A stretch of DNA of 32,699 nt from Sphingomonas sp. (GCA_013816595.1 JACDEB010000008.1:1-32699); one strand, 5' to 3'. Shown: positions 15,464-23,698, counted from the first letter of the stretch. A program made the numbers and translations. The notes: generated from the letters alone by a model not told the origin.

Positions 15464-16171
15464 ATGTTCGAAGCTTTGATCCGCCGGAAGAAGCCGAATT
15501 TTAGCGCTAGCGGGCCGGACTCGGCGTTCGAAACGACCACCGTGTCCCTCTCGACGGCGGTGCCAAGGCCGCTCGAGCGCCGCGACGACGAGCGCGTCTC
15601 GCCCCATTTGCGCAACGGCAAGATCATCGATGGCGAAGGCGCTGAGCAGCTAATCAAGGTCCGCAACATGTCGGCCGGCGGCCTGATGGCGATCGTTGGC
15701 CGATTGTATGAGGTCGGCGCGCAAGTCGAAATCGAGCTGTCGTCGCAGAAGATTCCGGCGACCGTGGTGTGGACGCGCGACGACACGATTGGGCTGAAGT
15801 TCGACCAGAATGTCGACCTCGGCGAGCTTCTAGCGGGGCGCAAGCCGCGCCACGGCTTTCGCGCCCGGCCGCCGCGGCTCGATATCCCGTGCAAGGCGTC
15901 GGTGCGGATCGGCAAGACCTATTACGGGGTCGACGTCCATGACATCTCACTCGGCGGCATGAAGGTCGAGCCGATCGAGGAATATTGCGTCGGCAAGAAG
16001 GTCATCGTGGTGGTCGAAAGCCTTCGCCCGGTGAAGGGCGAAGTGCGCTGGTACTCCGACCGCCGCGCCGGAATCGTGTTCGACCAGCCGCTCGAGTTCG
16101 ACCAATTATCCGAATGGGTCGGCAAACGGCTCGAACTTGCGAGCCTGAAGGCGTCTTACCAAACCAACTAG
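15464..16171 (+). CDS. Double PilZ-domain protein
   Basis: A 235-residue protein with two PilZ-like domains. The first (about residues 38-115) has both c-di-GMP binding elements, RDDER and NMSAGG. The second (about 128-215) has DISLGG, but its arginine motif is altered to RARPPR, so it may bind poorly or serve for dimerisation. There are no membrane segments. The start at 15464 (MFEALIRRKK) has a GGGGA about nine bases upstream and avoids a 15-residue extension to 15419 of doubtful value. It is divergent from the receiver-EAL pair, which lowers c-di-GMP, so it may be an effector of the same signal. Confidence 0.88.
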   Translation: MFEALIRRKKPNFSASGPDSAFETTTVSLSTAVPRPLERRDDERVSPHLRNGKIIDGEGAEQLIKVRNMSAGGLMAIVGRLYEVGAQVEIELSSQKIPATVVWTRDDTIGLKFDQNVDLGELLAGRKPRHGFRARPPRLDIPCKASVRIGKTYYGVDVHDISLGGMKVEPIEEYCVGKKVIVVVESLRPVKGEVRWYSDRRAGIVFDQPLEFDQLSEWVGKRLELASLKASYQTN

Positions 16172-16214
16172 GAGTCCTTATCTAATCGGCTCCTCAACAG
16201 GTTGGAGTGAGCCG

Positions 16215-16763
16215 ATGGCCGAACAAGTCGCAATTCTCGCCGGCGGGTGTTTCTGGTGCACCGAAGCGGTGTTCCTCGACGTCATCGGCGTAACCAAGGT
16301 CGAAAGCGGCTACATCGGCGGAGCGGTCGACAATCCGACTTACAAGCAGGTTTGCAGCGGCAACACCGGCCATGCCGAGGCGATCCGAATCACCTTCGAT
16401 CCCGACCGGCTGTCACTGGCCGACCTGCTCGACATCTTCTTCGCTACCCACGATCCGACCCAGCTCAACCGCCAAGGCAATGACGTCGGCACTCAATATC
16501 GCTCGGCGATTTTTCCGCTCGACGAGGCTCAAGCCGGTGAGGCGCGGGCAGCGATCGAACGCTCCAACGCGGACAATGGCGGGCGCGTGGTGACAACCAT
16601 CGAGCCTGCCGCCAAATGGTGGCCGGCGGAGGATTATCACCAGGATTATTGGGCCAGCGAAGGCCAGCGCAACCCTTATTGCATGGCGGTCATTCCGCCC
16701 AAGCTGCAGAAATTGCGCAAGAGCTTTCAGGCGCGGGCGAAAAGCGCTTCGGCTACCGCTTAA
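16215..16763 (+). CDS. msrA: Peptide-methionine (S)-S-oxide reductase
   Basis: A 182-residue MsrA that reduces methionine-S-sulfoxide in proteins and free methionine, using thioredoxin. The catalytic motif GGCFWCTE is at 10-17 with nucleophile C12. YKQVCSGNTGHAEA, DPTQLNRQGNDVGTQYRS and the EDYHQDYW block complete the active site. A cysteine near the C-terminus (NPYCMAV) may be the recycling cysteine. There is no signal peptide, so it is cytoplasmic. The stop codon overlaps that of the convergent Sua5 gene. Confidence 0.97.
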   Translation: MAEQVAILAGGCFWCTEAVFLDVIGVTKVESGYIGGAVDNPTYKQVCSGNTGHAEAIRITFDPDRLSLADLLDIFFATHDPTQLNRQGNDVGTQYRSAIFPLDEAQAGEARAAIERSNADNGGRVVTTIEPAAKWWPAEDYHQDYWASEGQRNPYCMAVIPPKLQKLRKSFQARAKSASATA

Positions 16764-17680
16764 CGTGCGGCGGCGGCGCGGCGCAGGCGGTCGTTGATCG
16801 CCTCGCCAAGACCGTCAGTGGGCACCGGCGCGACCGCGATCCGGGCCTGTGTCGATAGATCGGCGCGATGGAGCAAGTCGAACAGCCGCGCCGCGGCCTC
16901 GTTCAGGTCGCCGCTCGCGCTAAGGCTGGAATCGCCGGCAACGGCGCCAAATCCAATCAGATATTCGTCGGCTTGGGCAGTGGTGGCGCCGAGCCGCAGC
17001 GGCTTGGCCGGCGCATAATGGCTGGCGAGCATGCCCGGCGCCTCGATCATCCCGCCGCTCGCCAGCTGGGCGGGAATATTGAGCGGTCCCGGGCGAAGCA
17101 GACGCAGCCGCCCGCCGGTGGCGGCGACGATGGTCGATTCCAGCCCGCGCTCGCTCGGCCCGCCATCGATGATCAGCGGAATCCTGCCGCCAAGGCTGCG
17201 CTGGACATGGTCGGCGCGGGTCGGGCTGATCGATCCGCTGGCATTGGCGGAAGGGGCGGCGAGCGGCCGGCCGCAAGCGCGCAGCAGCGCCTGCATCGCC
17301 GGATGAGCGGGAATTCGAAGGCCGATCGTTCCGAGCCCGGCGGTGACCAGAGCAGCGATTGCTGTGCCGCCGCGCAACGGCATGACCAGGGTCAGCGGCC
17401 CCGGCCAATGAGCCAGTGCAAGCGCTCGCGCTTCGTCCGAAAACTCGGCCAGCGCTTCAGCCTCGGCAAGATCGGCAACATGGACGATCAGCGGGTTGAA
17501 GTTCGGCCGGCCCTTGGCGGCGTAGATTTTGGCGACCGCGTCGGCACTGGTGGCATCGGCGGCGAGGCCGTAAACGGTCTCGGTCGGCATCGCGACAATC
17601 TCGCCCGCAAGGATCAGGCGCGCGGCTTCGGCGATTGCCGGATCGTTGAACGGGAGGATTTTGGTAGTCGCGGGCGCCAT
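16760..17680 (-). CDS. L-threonylcarbamoyladenylate synthase, Sua5 type
   Basis: A 306-residue protein with an N-terminal YrdC/TsaC domain and a C-terminal Sua5 domain joined by a linker. It makes threonylcarbamoyl-AMP from threonine, bicarbonate and ATP for the universal t6A37 modification of ANN-decoding tRNAs. Visible motifs are PTETVYGLAADA (about 32-43), KGRPNFNPLIVHV (about 56-68), HWPGPLTLVM (about 91-100), RIPAHPAM (about 121-128), and AAPSANASGSISPT (about 140-153). The linker carries GMLASHYAPAKPL, the conserved Sua5 H-Y-x-P signature. The stop overlaps msrA's. Confidence 0.95.
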   Translation of the reverse strand: MAPATTKILPFNDPAIAEAARLILAGEIVAMPTETVYGLAADATSADAVAKIYAAKGRPNFNPLIVHVADLAEAEALAEFSDEARALALAHWPGPLTLVMPLRGGTAIAALVTAGLGTIGLRIPAHPAMQALLRACGRPLAAPSANASGSISPTRADHVQRSLGGRIPLIIDGGPSERGLESTIVAATGGRLRLLRPGPLNIPAQLASGGMIEAPGMLASHYAPAKPLRLGATTAQADEYLIGFGAVAGDSSLSASGDLNEAAARLFDLLHRADLSTQARIAVAPVPTDGLGEAINDRLRRAAAAR

Positions 17681-17743
17681 TGGCGTGGCGCTAGCCGATC
17701 AACCGCGCTGCGGAAAGTTCAGGCGCGAACTCAATGCCCGCGT

Positions 17744-18100
17744 TCAGGCGCGCTCGGTCTGAATGAGGACCGACGGATCGATACCCAGGCGGCGCATCCG
17801 GGCACGGATCTGGGGCAGTTCCTGGGTCATGAAGCGATCGCGCTCGCCGTCGCGAAGCCGTGCGCGGGCACCGGGCGCAACGAACATTCCGACCCCGCGC
17901 TTGACCACCACCAGCCCTTCGTCCTGAAAACCCTGATAGGCCTTGGCAACGGTCAGCGGGTTGGCCTGCTGATCGGCGGCCAATGCGCGGACCGACGGCA
18001 AGGGATCGCCATCCGCATATTCGCCGGCCAGAATGGCGTCGGCAATGACCTCGCGCAGGCGAACGTAAACGGGTTTCTCGTGGCCGGTCTTCAGCGTCAT
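17744..18100 (-). CDS. GntR-family transcriptional regulator (YtrA-like, short)
   Basis: A 118-residue regulator. The N-terminal winged helix (about residues 8-77) has YVRLREVIADAILAGEYADGD and LPSVRALAADQQANPLTVAKAY, followed by GMFVAPGAR. A C-terminal helical region of only ~40 residues follows, as in the YtrA subgroup, which lacks a large effector domain. YtrA-type regulators often control transporter genes, but no transporter gene is attached here. Its promoter is apparently leaderless and overlaps a palindrome, so autorepression is likely. It lies 43 bases downstream of the nitroreductase gene on the same strand but has its own promoter. Confidence 0.9.
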   Translation of the reverse strand: MTLKTGHEKPVYVRLREVIADAILAGEYADGDPLPSVRALAADQQANPLTVAKAYQGFQDEGLVVVKRGVGMFVAPGARARLRDGERDRFMTQELPQIRARMRRLGIDPSVLIQTERA

Positions 18101-18134
18101 GCTGTCATAATACAGCTAATCGCACCAAATTCAA
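18101..18134 (-). promoter_or_regulatory. Leaderless promoter with GntR operator palindrome
   Basis: On the minus strand TTGAAT (18129-18134), a 16-base spacer and TATTAT (18107-18112) are followed by six bases and then the ATG at 18100. Transcription should therefore begin at or very near the start codon. The inverted repeat GCTGT-N6-ACAGC (18101-18116) covers the -10 box and the start region, a good position for autorepression by the encoded GntR protein. Confidence 0.6.
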
Positions 18135-18143
18135 ACTCAATCT

Positions 18144-18731
18144 TCACATTTCCGGGACTTGCCATGGTTTCCATAGTGTCGCGAGCGGAGCGCGCGGGCG
18201 TTCTTCTAGCGCACGTCCGGGAGTTCCGATGAAAATGAATCCGGCGATCCGTTCGCCCGGGCCGCAGAACGCCGCGCGGACGCGTTCGGAATAGGCTTGC
18301 CACCCGGTCAGCCAGCCCGCGACAAAACCCAGTGCGTGGGCCGCGATGAGGATGTTCATACCCGCGGCGCCGGCCGACAGTTCCTGTTCCCACAGCGGAA
18401 TTTTGTGATCTGGTACGGGCGCGGAAATGAGCACGATCAGCGCTTCGCCCTGGCGTGCGAATTCCGCTGCTTTGTCGTGTTTCGCTTGAGGCGCATCGGG
18501 ATCATCCTCGGCCAGCGCCGTGCGAAGCAACTGCGCCAGCGCATCGCGCTGGTCGGCGGCGATTGTCACGAATCGCCACGGGAACAGCTTGCCGTGATCG
18601 GGCGTGCGGGCGCCGATGGTGAGGATTTCCTCCAGCTCGGCCGGGGTCGGGCCGGGCGCGACCATCTCACGCGGGCGGCCCGAGCGGCGGGTTCGGAGGA
18701 GCGACAGTAAGGATTTGCGGTCGTTGAGCAT
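18144..18731 (-). CDS. Nitroreductase family protein (YdjA-like)
   Basis: A 195-residue FMN-dependent oxidoreductase of the nitroreductase superfamily. Features are an N-terminal LLRTRRSGRPREM FMN-phosphate contact, ARTPDHGKLFPWRFVTI in the YdjA style, a central amphipathic helix, GAAGMNILIAAHALGFVAGWLTGW, and a C-terminal GFIFIGTPGRALEERPR. Short YdjA-type proteins use FMN and NAD(P)H, but natural substrates are rarely known. The gene is divergent from the peptide transporter and upstream of gntR. Confidence 0.91.
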   Translation of the reverse strand: MLNDRKSLLSLLRTRRSGRPREMVAPGPTPAELEEILTIGARTPDHGKLFPWRFVTIAADQRDALAQLLRTALAEDDPDAPQAKHDKAAEFARQGEALIVLISAPVPDHKIPLWEQELSAGAAGMNILIAAHALGFVAGWLTGWQAYSERVRAAFCGPGERIAGFIFIGTPGRALEERPRAPLATLWKPWQVPEM

Positions 18732-18850
18732 CGCTCAGCGCAATAGCGGCGGTTGTGCAACTTTACACCGCCCCCGTTGGCGTTAGTGTCCGCGGCGTAG
18801 GAGAGGAGGCCGCAGCGATCGCTCGCGGCCGGGCCAAGGAGACATTGAAT

Positions 18851-20860
18851 ATGGTCGACACACCGACCGCGGATAATCCGCGCGAGCCGGATATCAGCCA
18901 CGAAAACCCCGCCGGCAGCGGCACCTGGTTCGGTCATCCGCGCCAGCTCAAGCGGCTGTTCACGACCGAGATGTGGGAGCGGTTCGGCTATTACGGAATG
19001 CGGGCGATCCTTACGCTCTACCTCGTCAATCACTTCCTCTTTAGCGATTCCGCGGCGACCGGCCTCTACGGCGGGTTCACTGCTTTGGTCTATCTGACGC
19101 CGTTGGTCGGCGGGCTGATCGCCGACCAGTATCTCGGCTCCAAACGATCGGTGAAGTTCGGCGCGATCGTCATGAGCCTGGGCTATCTCATCCTCTGTTT
19201 CGGGGGTGAGAGCGCAAAGCCGTTCGCGACCATCGAGGGCCAGCGCTACGATGTCAGCGTCGAGGGCACCGGCGACGCGCAGCAGCGCTATATCGTCGAC
19301 GGCCAGGACAAGCTGCTGATCAAGGGCAATGACGACAAATCGGTGTCGTTGATGGCTGCGGACGGAAGCGAGGCGCGCCATCTCGCCCCCAATGCCTTCA
19401 AGGCCGATGCCGAGCGCAACTCGCTCATGGTCCTGATCCTGTTGCTTGGCTTGTCGATGGTGACCATCGGCAACGGTTTCTTCAAGCCCAATATCTCGAC
19501 CATCGTTGGATCACTTTACGACGACGGGGATCGCCGGCGTGATGCCGGATTCACCATTTTTTACATGGGCATCAACCTCGGTTCGCTGATCTCGCAATTC
19601 TTCTGCCCGTTGCTTGCCGCGTCGGTCGGATGGTGGGCGGGCTTTGGCCTGGCCGCGATCGGCATGGCGTGCAGCTGGGCCTTGTTCCAGTTCGATGGCG
19701 GGCGCCTCAACGGCTATGGCGAGCGCCCGGCCAAGGCCCGCAGCGATCGCGACTGGATGTTTTACGGTGGTGCTCTGGCGTTCGTGCCGGTGGTCATCTT
19801 CCTGTTCTGGAACCTGATGAATTACGTTGCTCCGCCCGCCGGATCTGGCGTGCTCGGCTACGTATTGTCACTGCCGATCATGGGCAAGATCCTGTTCTTC
19901 ACCTTCCTTGTCAGCGTCCCCGCGATTCTGGTGTGGTCGTGGCTGAAGGGGACCAAGGCCGAGTTCCAGATGATGGTCGCGGCGATGGTCCTGATCGTCT
20001 TCAACGTCGTGTTCTGGACCTTGTTCGAGCAGGCCGGATCGTCGCTGACCCTGTTCGCCGAGCGCAACACGGTGCTGGAAATCGGCTGGACCGCGCCGCT
20101 GTTCGCAATGTTCCGGTCTGCCGCCATCAGTTACTATCTGTTCTTCGGGGCGGTGATCGGTGCGATCGCATGGCTCGCTTTCTGGTTTTTTGCCTGGGGC
20201 GAAGATGCCAAGACTCGGCGGACGATGGCGATCGCTACTATCGTAGTCGCGGTAGCGGCGCTGATCGGCATGCACTTCGCGCGCTTGGGCGGCTTTGGCA
20301 GCGAAGCGGTTTACGTCATGCCTGCCGGACAGACGCAAATCTTCAACGCTCTGTTCATCGTCATGCTGGCGCCGATTTTCAGCCTGCTGTGGAACATGCT
20401 CGCCGCGCGCGGGCTGGAACCGTCGATCCCGATCAAGTTCGGGCTTGCGCTGATGGGCGTCGGGGCCGGCTTCCTGTTCCTCGTCTGGGGCGCCAAGTTC
20501 GCGGTCAATTATCAGGTCGGGCTGGCGTGGCTTGCCGGGCTCTATTTGATCCATTCGATCGCCGAACTGTGCATCTCGCCGGTCGGCCTCAGCATGATCA
20601 CCAAGCTGTCGATCGCGCGCATCGTCGGCATGATGATGGGCGTCTGGTTCCTGTCGATTTCGGTCGCGCAATATGTTGCCGGCGCGGTTGCTCAGGTGGC
20701 CAGTGTCGAGACGGTCGGCGGCCAGGTCACCAACCTCAAGGTCAGCCTCGAAACCTATCTCGGCGTCTTCACCCTGATTGGCTGGATCGCGATCGGATTT
20801 GGCGCTGCTCTGCTGGTGTTGAGCTGGCCGCTCAAGAGGTTGATGCATGGAGTCAAATAA
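18851..20860 (+). CDS. Proton-dependent peptide transporter (POT/PTR2 family MFS)
   Basis: A 669-residue inner-membrane protein that imports di- and tripeptides with protons. The ExxERFxYYG motif is present as EMWERFGYYG in helix 1, with GNGFFKPNIS and the PTR2 signature FYMGINLGSL further on. After helix 3 (about residue 120) there is an unusual ~70-residue polar segment rich in strands and charged residues, predicted to face the periplasm, before helix 4. The start at 18851 has AAGGAG about eight bases upstream; an open frame back to 18755 lacks support. The next gene overlaps its end by 14 bases, making an uptake-plus-hydrolase operon plausible. Confidence 0.94.
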   Translation: MVDTPTADNPREPDISHENPAGSGTWFGHPRQLKRLFTTEMWERFGYYGMRAILTLYLVNHFLFSDSAATGLYGGFTALVYLTPLVGGLIADQYLGSKRSVKFGAIVMSLGYLILCFGGESAKPFATIEGQRYDVSVEGTGDAQQRYIVDGQDKLLIKGNDDKSVSLMAADGSEARHLAPNAFKADAERNSLMVLILLLGLSMVTIGNGFFKPNISTIVGSLYDDGDRRRDAGFTIFYMGINLGSLISQFFCPLLAASVGWWAGFGLAAIGMACSWALFQFDGGRLNGYGERPAKARSDRDWMFYGGALAFVPVVIFLFWNLMNYVAPPAGSGVLGYVLSLPIMGKILFFTFLVSVPAILVWSWLKGTKAEFQMMVAAMVLIVFNVVFWTLFEQAGSSLTLFAERNTVLEIGWTAPLFAMFRSAAISYYLFFGAVIGAIAWLAFWFFAWGEDAKTRRTMAIATIVVAVAALIGMHFARLGGFGSEAVYVMPAGQTQIFNALFIVMLAPIFSLLWNMLAARGLEPSIPIKFGLALMGVGAGFLFLVWGAKFAVNYQVGLAWLAGLYLIHSIAELCISPVGLSMITKLSIARIVGMMMGVWFLSISVAQYVAGAVAQVASVETVGGQVTNLKVSLETYLGVFTLIGWIAIGFGAALLVLSWPLKRLMHGVK

Positions 20861-22241
20861 AGGACTGATCCTGCTGGCGACCGCCGCCGCGCTGCTTCCG
20901 GGCTGCGCGGCGCTGGCGCCCAAGCCGGCGGCGGCGGTGCGGGTCAACGAGAATCCCTATCCTTCGACCTACGAGCGCTACCCCGGCGCTCTGACAATCA
21001 TTCGCCACGCGACCGTATTCGATGGCGACGGGCAGCGGATTAACGATGGAACTGTGGTGTTCGGCGATGGCGTGATCAAGGCCATTGGCGGCGCCGGTCT
21101 CGCGTCGCCGGCGGGAGCGATCGAGGTCGACGGCACCGGCAAATGGGTTACTCCGGGGATCATCGACATCCACAGCCACCTTGGCGATTACCCCTCGCCG
21201 GGCGTGGAATCCATGTCCGACGGCAATGAAGCGACCTCGCCGGCGCGGCCCGAAGTGTGGGCCGAACATAGCGTGTGGCCTCAGGACCCGGGCTTTTCCC
21301 GAGCGCTGATCAACGGCGGCATTACCACGCTCCAGGTCCTTCCGGGATCGGCCAATTTGTTCGGCGGGCGCTCGGTCGTGCTCAAGAATGTGCCGGCGCG
21401 GACCGCCCAGGGGATGAAGTTTCCCGGCGCTCCTTACGGTCTCAAAATGGCGTGCGGCGAAAACCCCAAGCGGGTCTATGGCTCGAAGGGCAATATGCCC
21501 CAGACCCGGATGGGCAATATCGCTTATGCCCGCGGCGTCTGGATCAAGGCCCAGCAGTACAAGCGCAAATGGGATAAATATTATCGCATCGGCGGCGAAA
21601 TGCCCGAGCGCGACCTCGCCAATGAAACGTTGATGGGCGTTCTCAACGGCCAGATCCTGGTCCACAACCATTGCTATCGCGCCGACGAAATGGCGCAGAT
21701 GATCGATATGGCCAAGGAGTTTGGCTACAAGATCTCAACCTTCCACCACGCCGTCGAATCGTACAAAATCGCCGACATCCTCGCGCGTGAGGGAATTTGC
21801 TCGGCGATGTGGGCCGACTGGTACGGCTTCAAGATGGAAAGCTATGACGCGGTGAAGGAAAATATCCCGCTGGTTCACAATGCCGGCGCCTGCGCGATCG
21901 TCCATAGCGACGACCCTAACGGTATCCAGCGGCTCAATCAGGAAGCCGCGAAGGCGCTTGCCGACGGCCGCCGCGCGGGCATCAACGTATCCGACGAAGT
22001 GGCGTGGGAATGGCTCAGCCGAAACCCCGCCAAGGCGCTTGGAATTCTCGACAAGACCGGAACGCTGACGGCTGGAAAGATGGCCGATGTGGTGATGTGG
22101 AACGGCAATCCGTACAGCGATTATACGCGCCCCGAACGGGTGTGGATCGACGGTGCCGCGATGTACGATGCCAATCATCCGGGCAAGCGGCCGGTGAGCG
22201 ATTTCGAACTCGGCCAACCGGGCGAAGGGGATGTGAAGTGA
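20847..22241 (+). CDS. Amidohydrolase-family lipoprotein
   Basis: A 464-residue metal-dependent hydrolase. A signal peptide ends in a lipobox (LLPGC, Cys20), so the protein should be lipidated and held at the membrane outside the cytoplasm. The amidohydrolase core has the HxH metal motif in GIIDIHSHLG, further histidines in LVHNHCYRADE and STFHHAVES, and the catalytic aspartate in IVHSDDPNG. All ligands for an active binuclear or mononuclear site are therefore present. The family includes imidazolonepropionase- and prolidase-like enzymes. With the peptide transporter just upstream (14-base overlap), a peptide or cyclic amide substrate is plausible but unproven. Confidence 0.9.
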   Translation: MESNKGLILLATAAALLPGCAALAPKPAAAVRVNENPYPSTYERYPGALTIIRHATVFDGDGQRINDGTVVFGDGVIKAIGGAGLASPAGAIEVDGTGKWVTPGIIDIHSHLGDYPSPGVESMSDGNEATSPARPEVWAEHSVWPQDPGFSRALINGGITTLQVLPGSANLFGGRSVVLKNVPARTAQGMKFPGAPYGLKMACGENPKRVYGSKGNMPQTRMGNIAYARGVWIKAQQYKRKWDKYYRIGGEMPERDLANETLMGVLNGQILVHNHCYRADEMAQMIDMAKEFGYKISTFHHAVESYKIADILAREGICSAMWADWYGFKMESYDAVKENIPLVHNAGACAIVHSDDPNGIQRLNQEAAKALADGRRAGINVSDEVAWEWLSRNPAKALGILDKTGTLTAGKMADVVMWNGNPYSDYTRPERVWIDGAAMYDANHPGKRPVSDFELGQPGEGDVK

Positions 22242-22253
22242 CGGCCCCGACAG

Positions 22254-22353
22254 GCCGTCATCCCGGACTTGATCCGGGATCCAGCAACTCGAGGGTCTCA
22301 ATGATCGGCAAGCGCTTGCGTTCATGGATCCCAGCCTTCGCTGGGATGACGGC
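22254..22353. repeat. 100-bp cruciform repeat element inside the start of a gene
   Basis: Perfect 11-bp terminal inverted repeats GCCGTCATCCC (22254-22264) and GGGATGACGGC (22343-22353) bound the element. Inside are two hairpins (CCCGGACTTGATCCGGG and TCCCAGCCTTCGCTGGGA) and a complementary pair GGGATCCA/TGGATCCC (22276-22283, 22325-22332). The ends match a repeat type common in alphaproteobacterial intergenic DNA. Here the element contains the ATG and most of the signal-peptide codons of the downstream gene. Confidence 0.85.
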
Positions 22354-23698
22354 GATGCTGGCATTCCCCGCCGCAGCCCAGACCTTTGCCATCTCCGGCG
22401 GCACGGTCGCGCTTGGCGATGGCTCGGCGCCGATCCGCGACGGCATGGTTATTGTCCGCGACGGCCGCATCGTCGCCGCCGGCGATATCCGGATGAAGTT
22501 ACCGGCCGGAACATTGGTCATCGACGCCACCGGCAAATGGGTCACGCCGGGCATTGTCGCGGGCTTTTCGCGGCTCGGCCTGGCGGAGGTTGATCTGTCG
22601 GCCGAGGGCAGCGACGACACCAGCGCCAACGGTCCGTTCAGCGCGGCGATCGACGTTGTTCCATCGGTCAATCCGCTGACCACCGCGATCGCCGTCAACC
22701 GCGCCGACGGGGTTACGCGCGCGCTGGTCGCGCCAGCGGCGGCGCGCAGCATCTTCGCCGGCCAGGGCGCGGTCATCGACACCGGCGCTGACATGGATCC
22801 GATCACCGCGGCGCGGAAATTCCAGTTCGTCGAGCTGGGCGAGACCGGCGCCGACAAGGCCGGCGGATCGCGCTCCTCGGCCCATGCCTTGTTCCGCAAC
22901 GCATTGCGTGAAGCCGCCGAGCTGAGCCGCTACGCGCCGTCGATATCGTCGTCGCGCACCGGCCCGCCAGTCGAACGGCCCGGCAACCCCAATGAATCGC
23001 GTCTGATGGGCCGCAATGCGCAGCGCAGCGACGACGTCCTGCTGACCCGGTTCGATGCCGCGGCGCTGGTCCCGGTGCTCCAGGGGCGGCAATATCTCCT
23101 CGTCCACGTCGAGCGCGCCAGCGACATCCTCGCGGTGCTCGACCTCAAGCGCGATTTTCCGGCGCTGAGGCTGGTGCTCGTCGGCGCCACCGAGGGCTGG
23201 ACCGTGGCCGATCGAATCGCCCGCGCCGGAGTTCCGGTGATCGCCTCGGCGGTCAACGATCTGCCGGCCTCGTTCGAACAATTGGCCGCGACCCAGTCGA
23301 ATGTCGGGCGGATGGTCAATGCCGGGGTCAAGGTCGCGATCGGGATGATCGACGATACCGACACCCGCAACCAGTTCGTCGAACGCCAATATGCGGGCAA
23401 CCTCGTCGGCCTGTCGCGATTGCCCGGGAACACCGGGGTAAGCTGGGGCGAGGCGCTGGCGATGATCACCTCGCGCCCGGCCGAAGCGATTGGCATGGGC
23501 GGCGAAATCGGCAGCCTCGCCAAGGGCCGCCGCGCCGACATCGTCATCTGGTCGGACGACCCGCTGGAGGCATCGAGCGCGGCCGAGCAGGTGTTCATCG
23601 ACGGCATCCGCCAGCCGCTCGACAATCACCAGACCAAATTGCGCGATCGTTACCGCTATTTGCCCCGCCGCGACGTGCCGGAGGCGTACCGGCATTGA
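22301..23698 (+). CDS. Exported amidohydrolase-like protein, probable pseudoenzyme
   Basis: A 465-residue amidohydrolase-fold protein from the ATG at 22301. A signal peptide (MIGKRLR, then a hydrophobic stretch, cleavage after FPAAA) sends it to the periplasm. The fold is clear (GTVALGDGSAPIRDGMVIV, ATGKWVTPGIV, GSLAKGRRADIVIWSDDPL). The HxH metal motif, however, is replaced by VAGFSRLG, the usual EHGTEG histidine by VGATEG, and the HxD aspartate region by GMIDDTD. Catalysis by the standard mechanism is therefore unlikely. A GTG at 22238, which overlaps the upstream stop and follows GAAGGGG, is an alternative start giving 21 more residues. It may partner the upstream active enzyme. Confidence 0.85.
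   Translation: MIGKRLRSWIPAFAGMTAMLAFPAAAQTFAISGGTVALGDGSAPIRDGMVIVRDGRIVAAGDIRMKLPAGTLVIDATGKWVTPGIVAGFSRLGLAEVDLSAEGSDDTSANGPFSAAIDVVPSVNPLTTAIAVNRADGVTRALVAPAAARSIFAGQGAVIDTGADMDPITAARKFQFVELGETGADKAGGSRSSAHALFRNALREAAELSRYAPSISSSRTGPPVERPGNPNESRLMGRNAQRSDDVLLTRFDAAALVPVLQGRQYLLVHVERASDILAVLDLKRDFPALRLVLVGATEGWTVADRIARAGVPVIASAVNDLPASFEQLAATQSNVGRMVNAGVKVAIGMIDDTDTRNQFVERQYAGNLVGLSRLPGNTGVSWGEALAMITSRPAEAIGMGGEIGSLAKGRRADIVIWSDDPLEASSAAEQVFIDGIRQPLDNHQTKLRDRYRYLPRRDVPEAYRH

Noticed and set aside
16868-18232. 454-codon open frame on the plus strand
   Set aside because: It is antisense to the Sua5 and gntR genes, low in hydrophobic structure and without any recognised domain.
22004-22237. 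Upstream extension of the second amidohydrolase frame into the first
   Set aside because: It reads the first amidohydrolase in another frame and gives no plausible N-terminus; starts at 22238 or 22301 are better supported.
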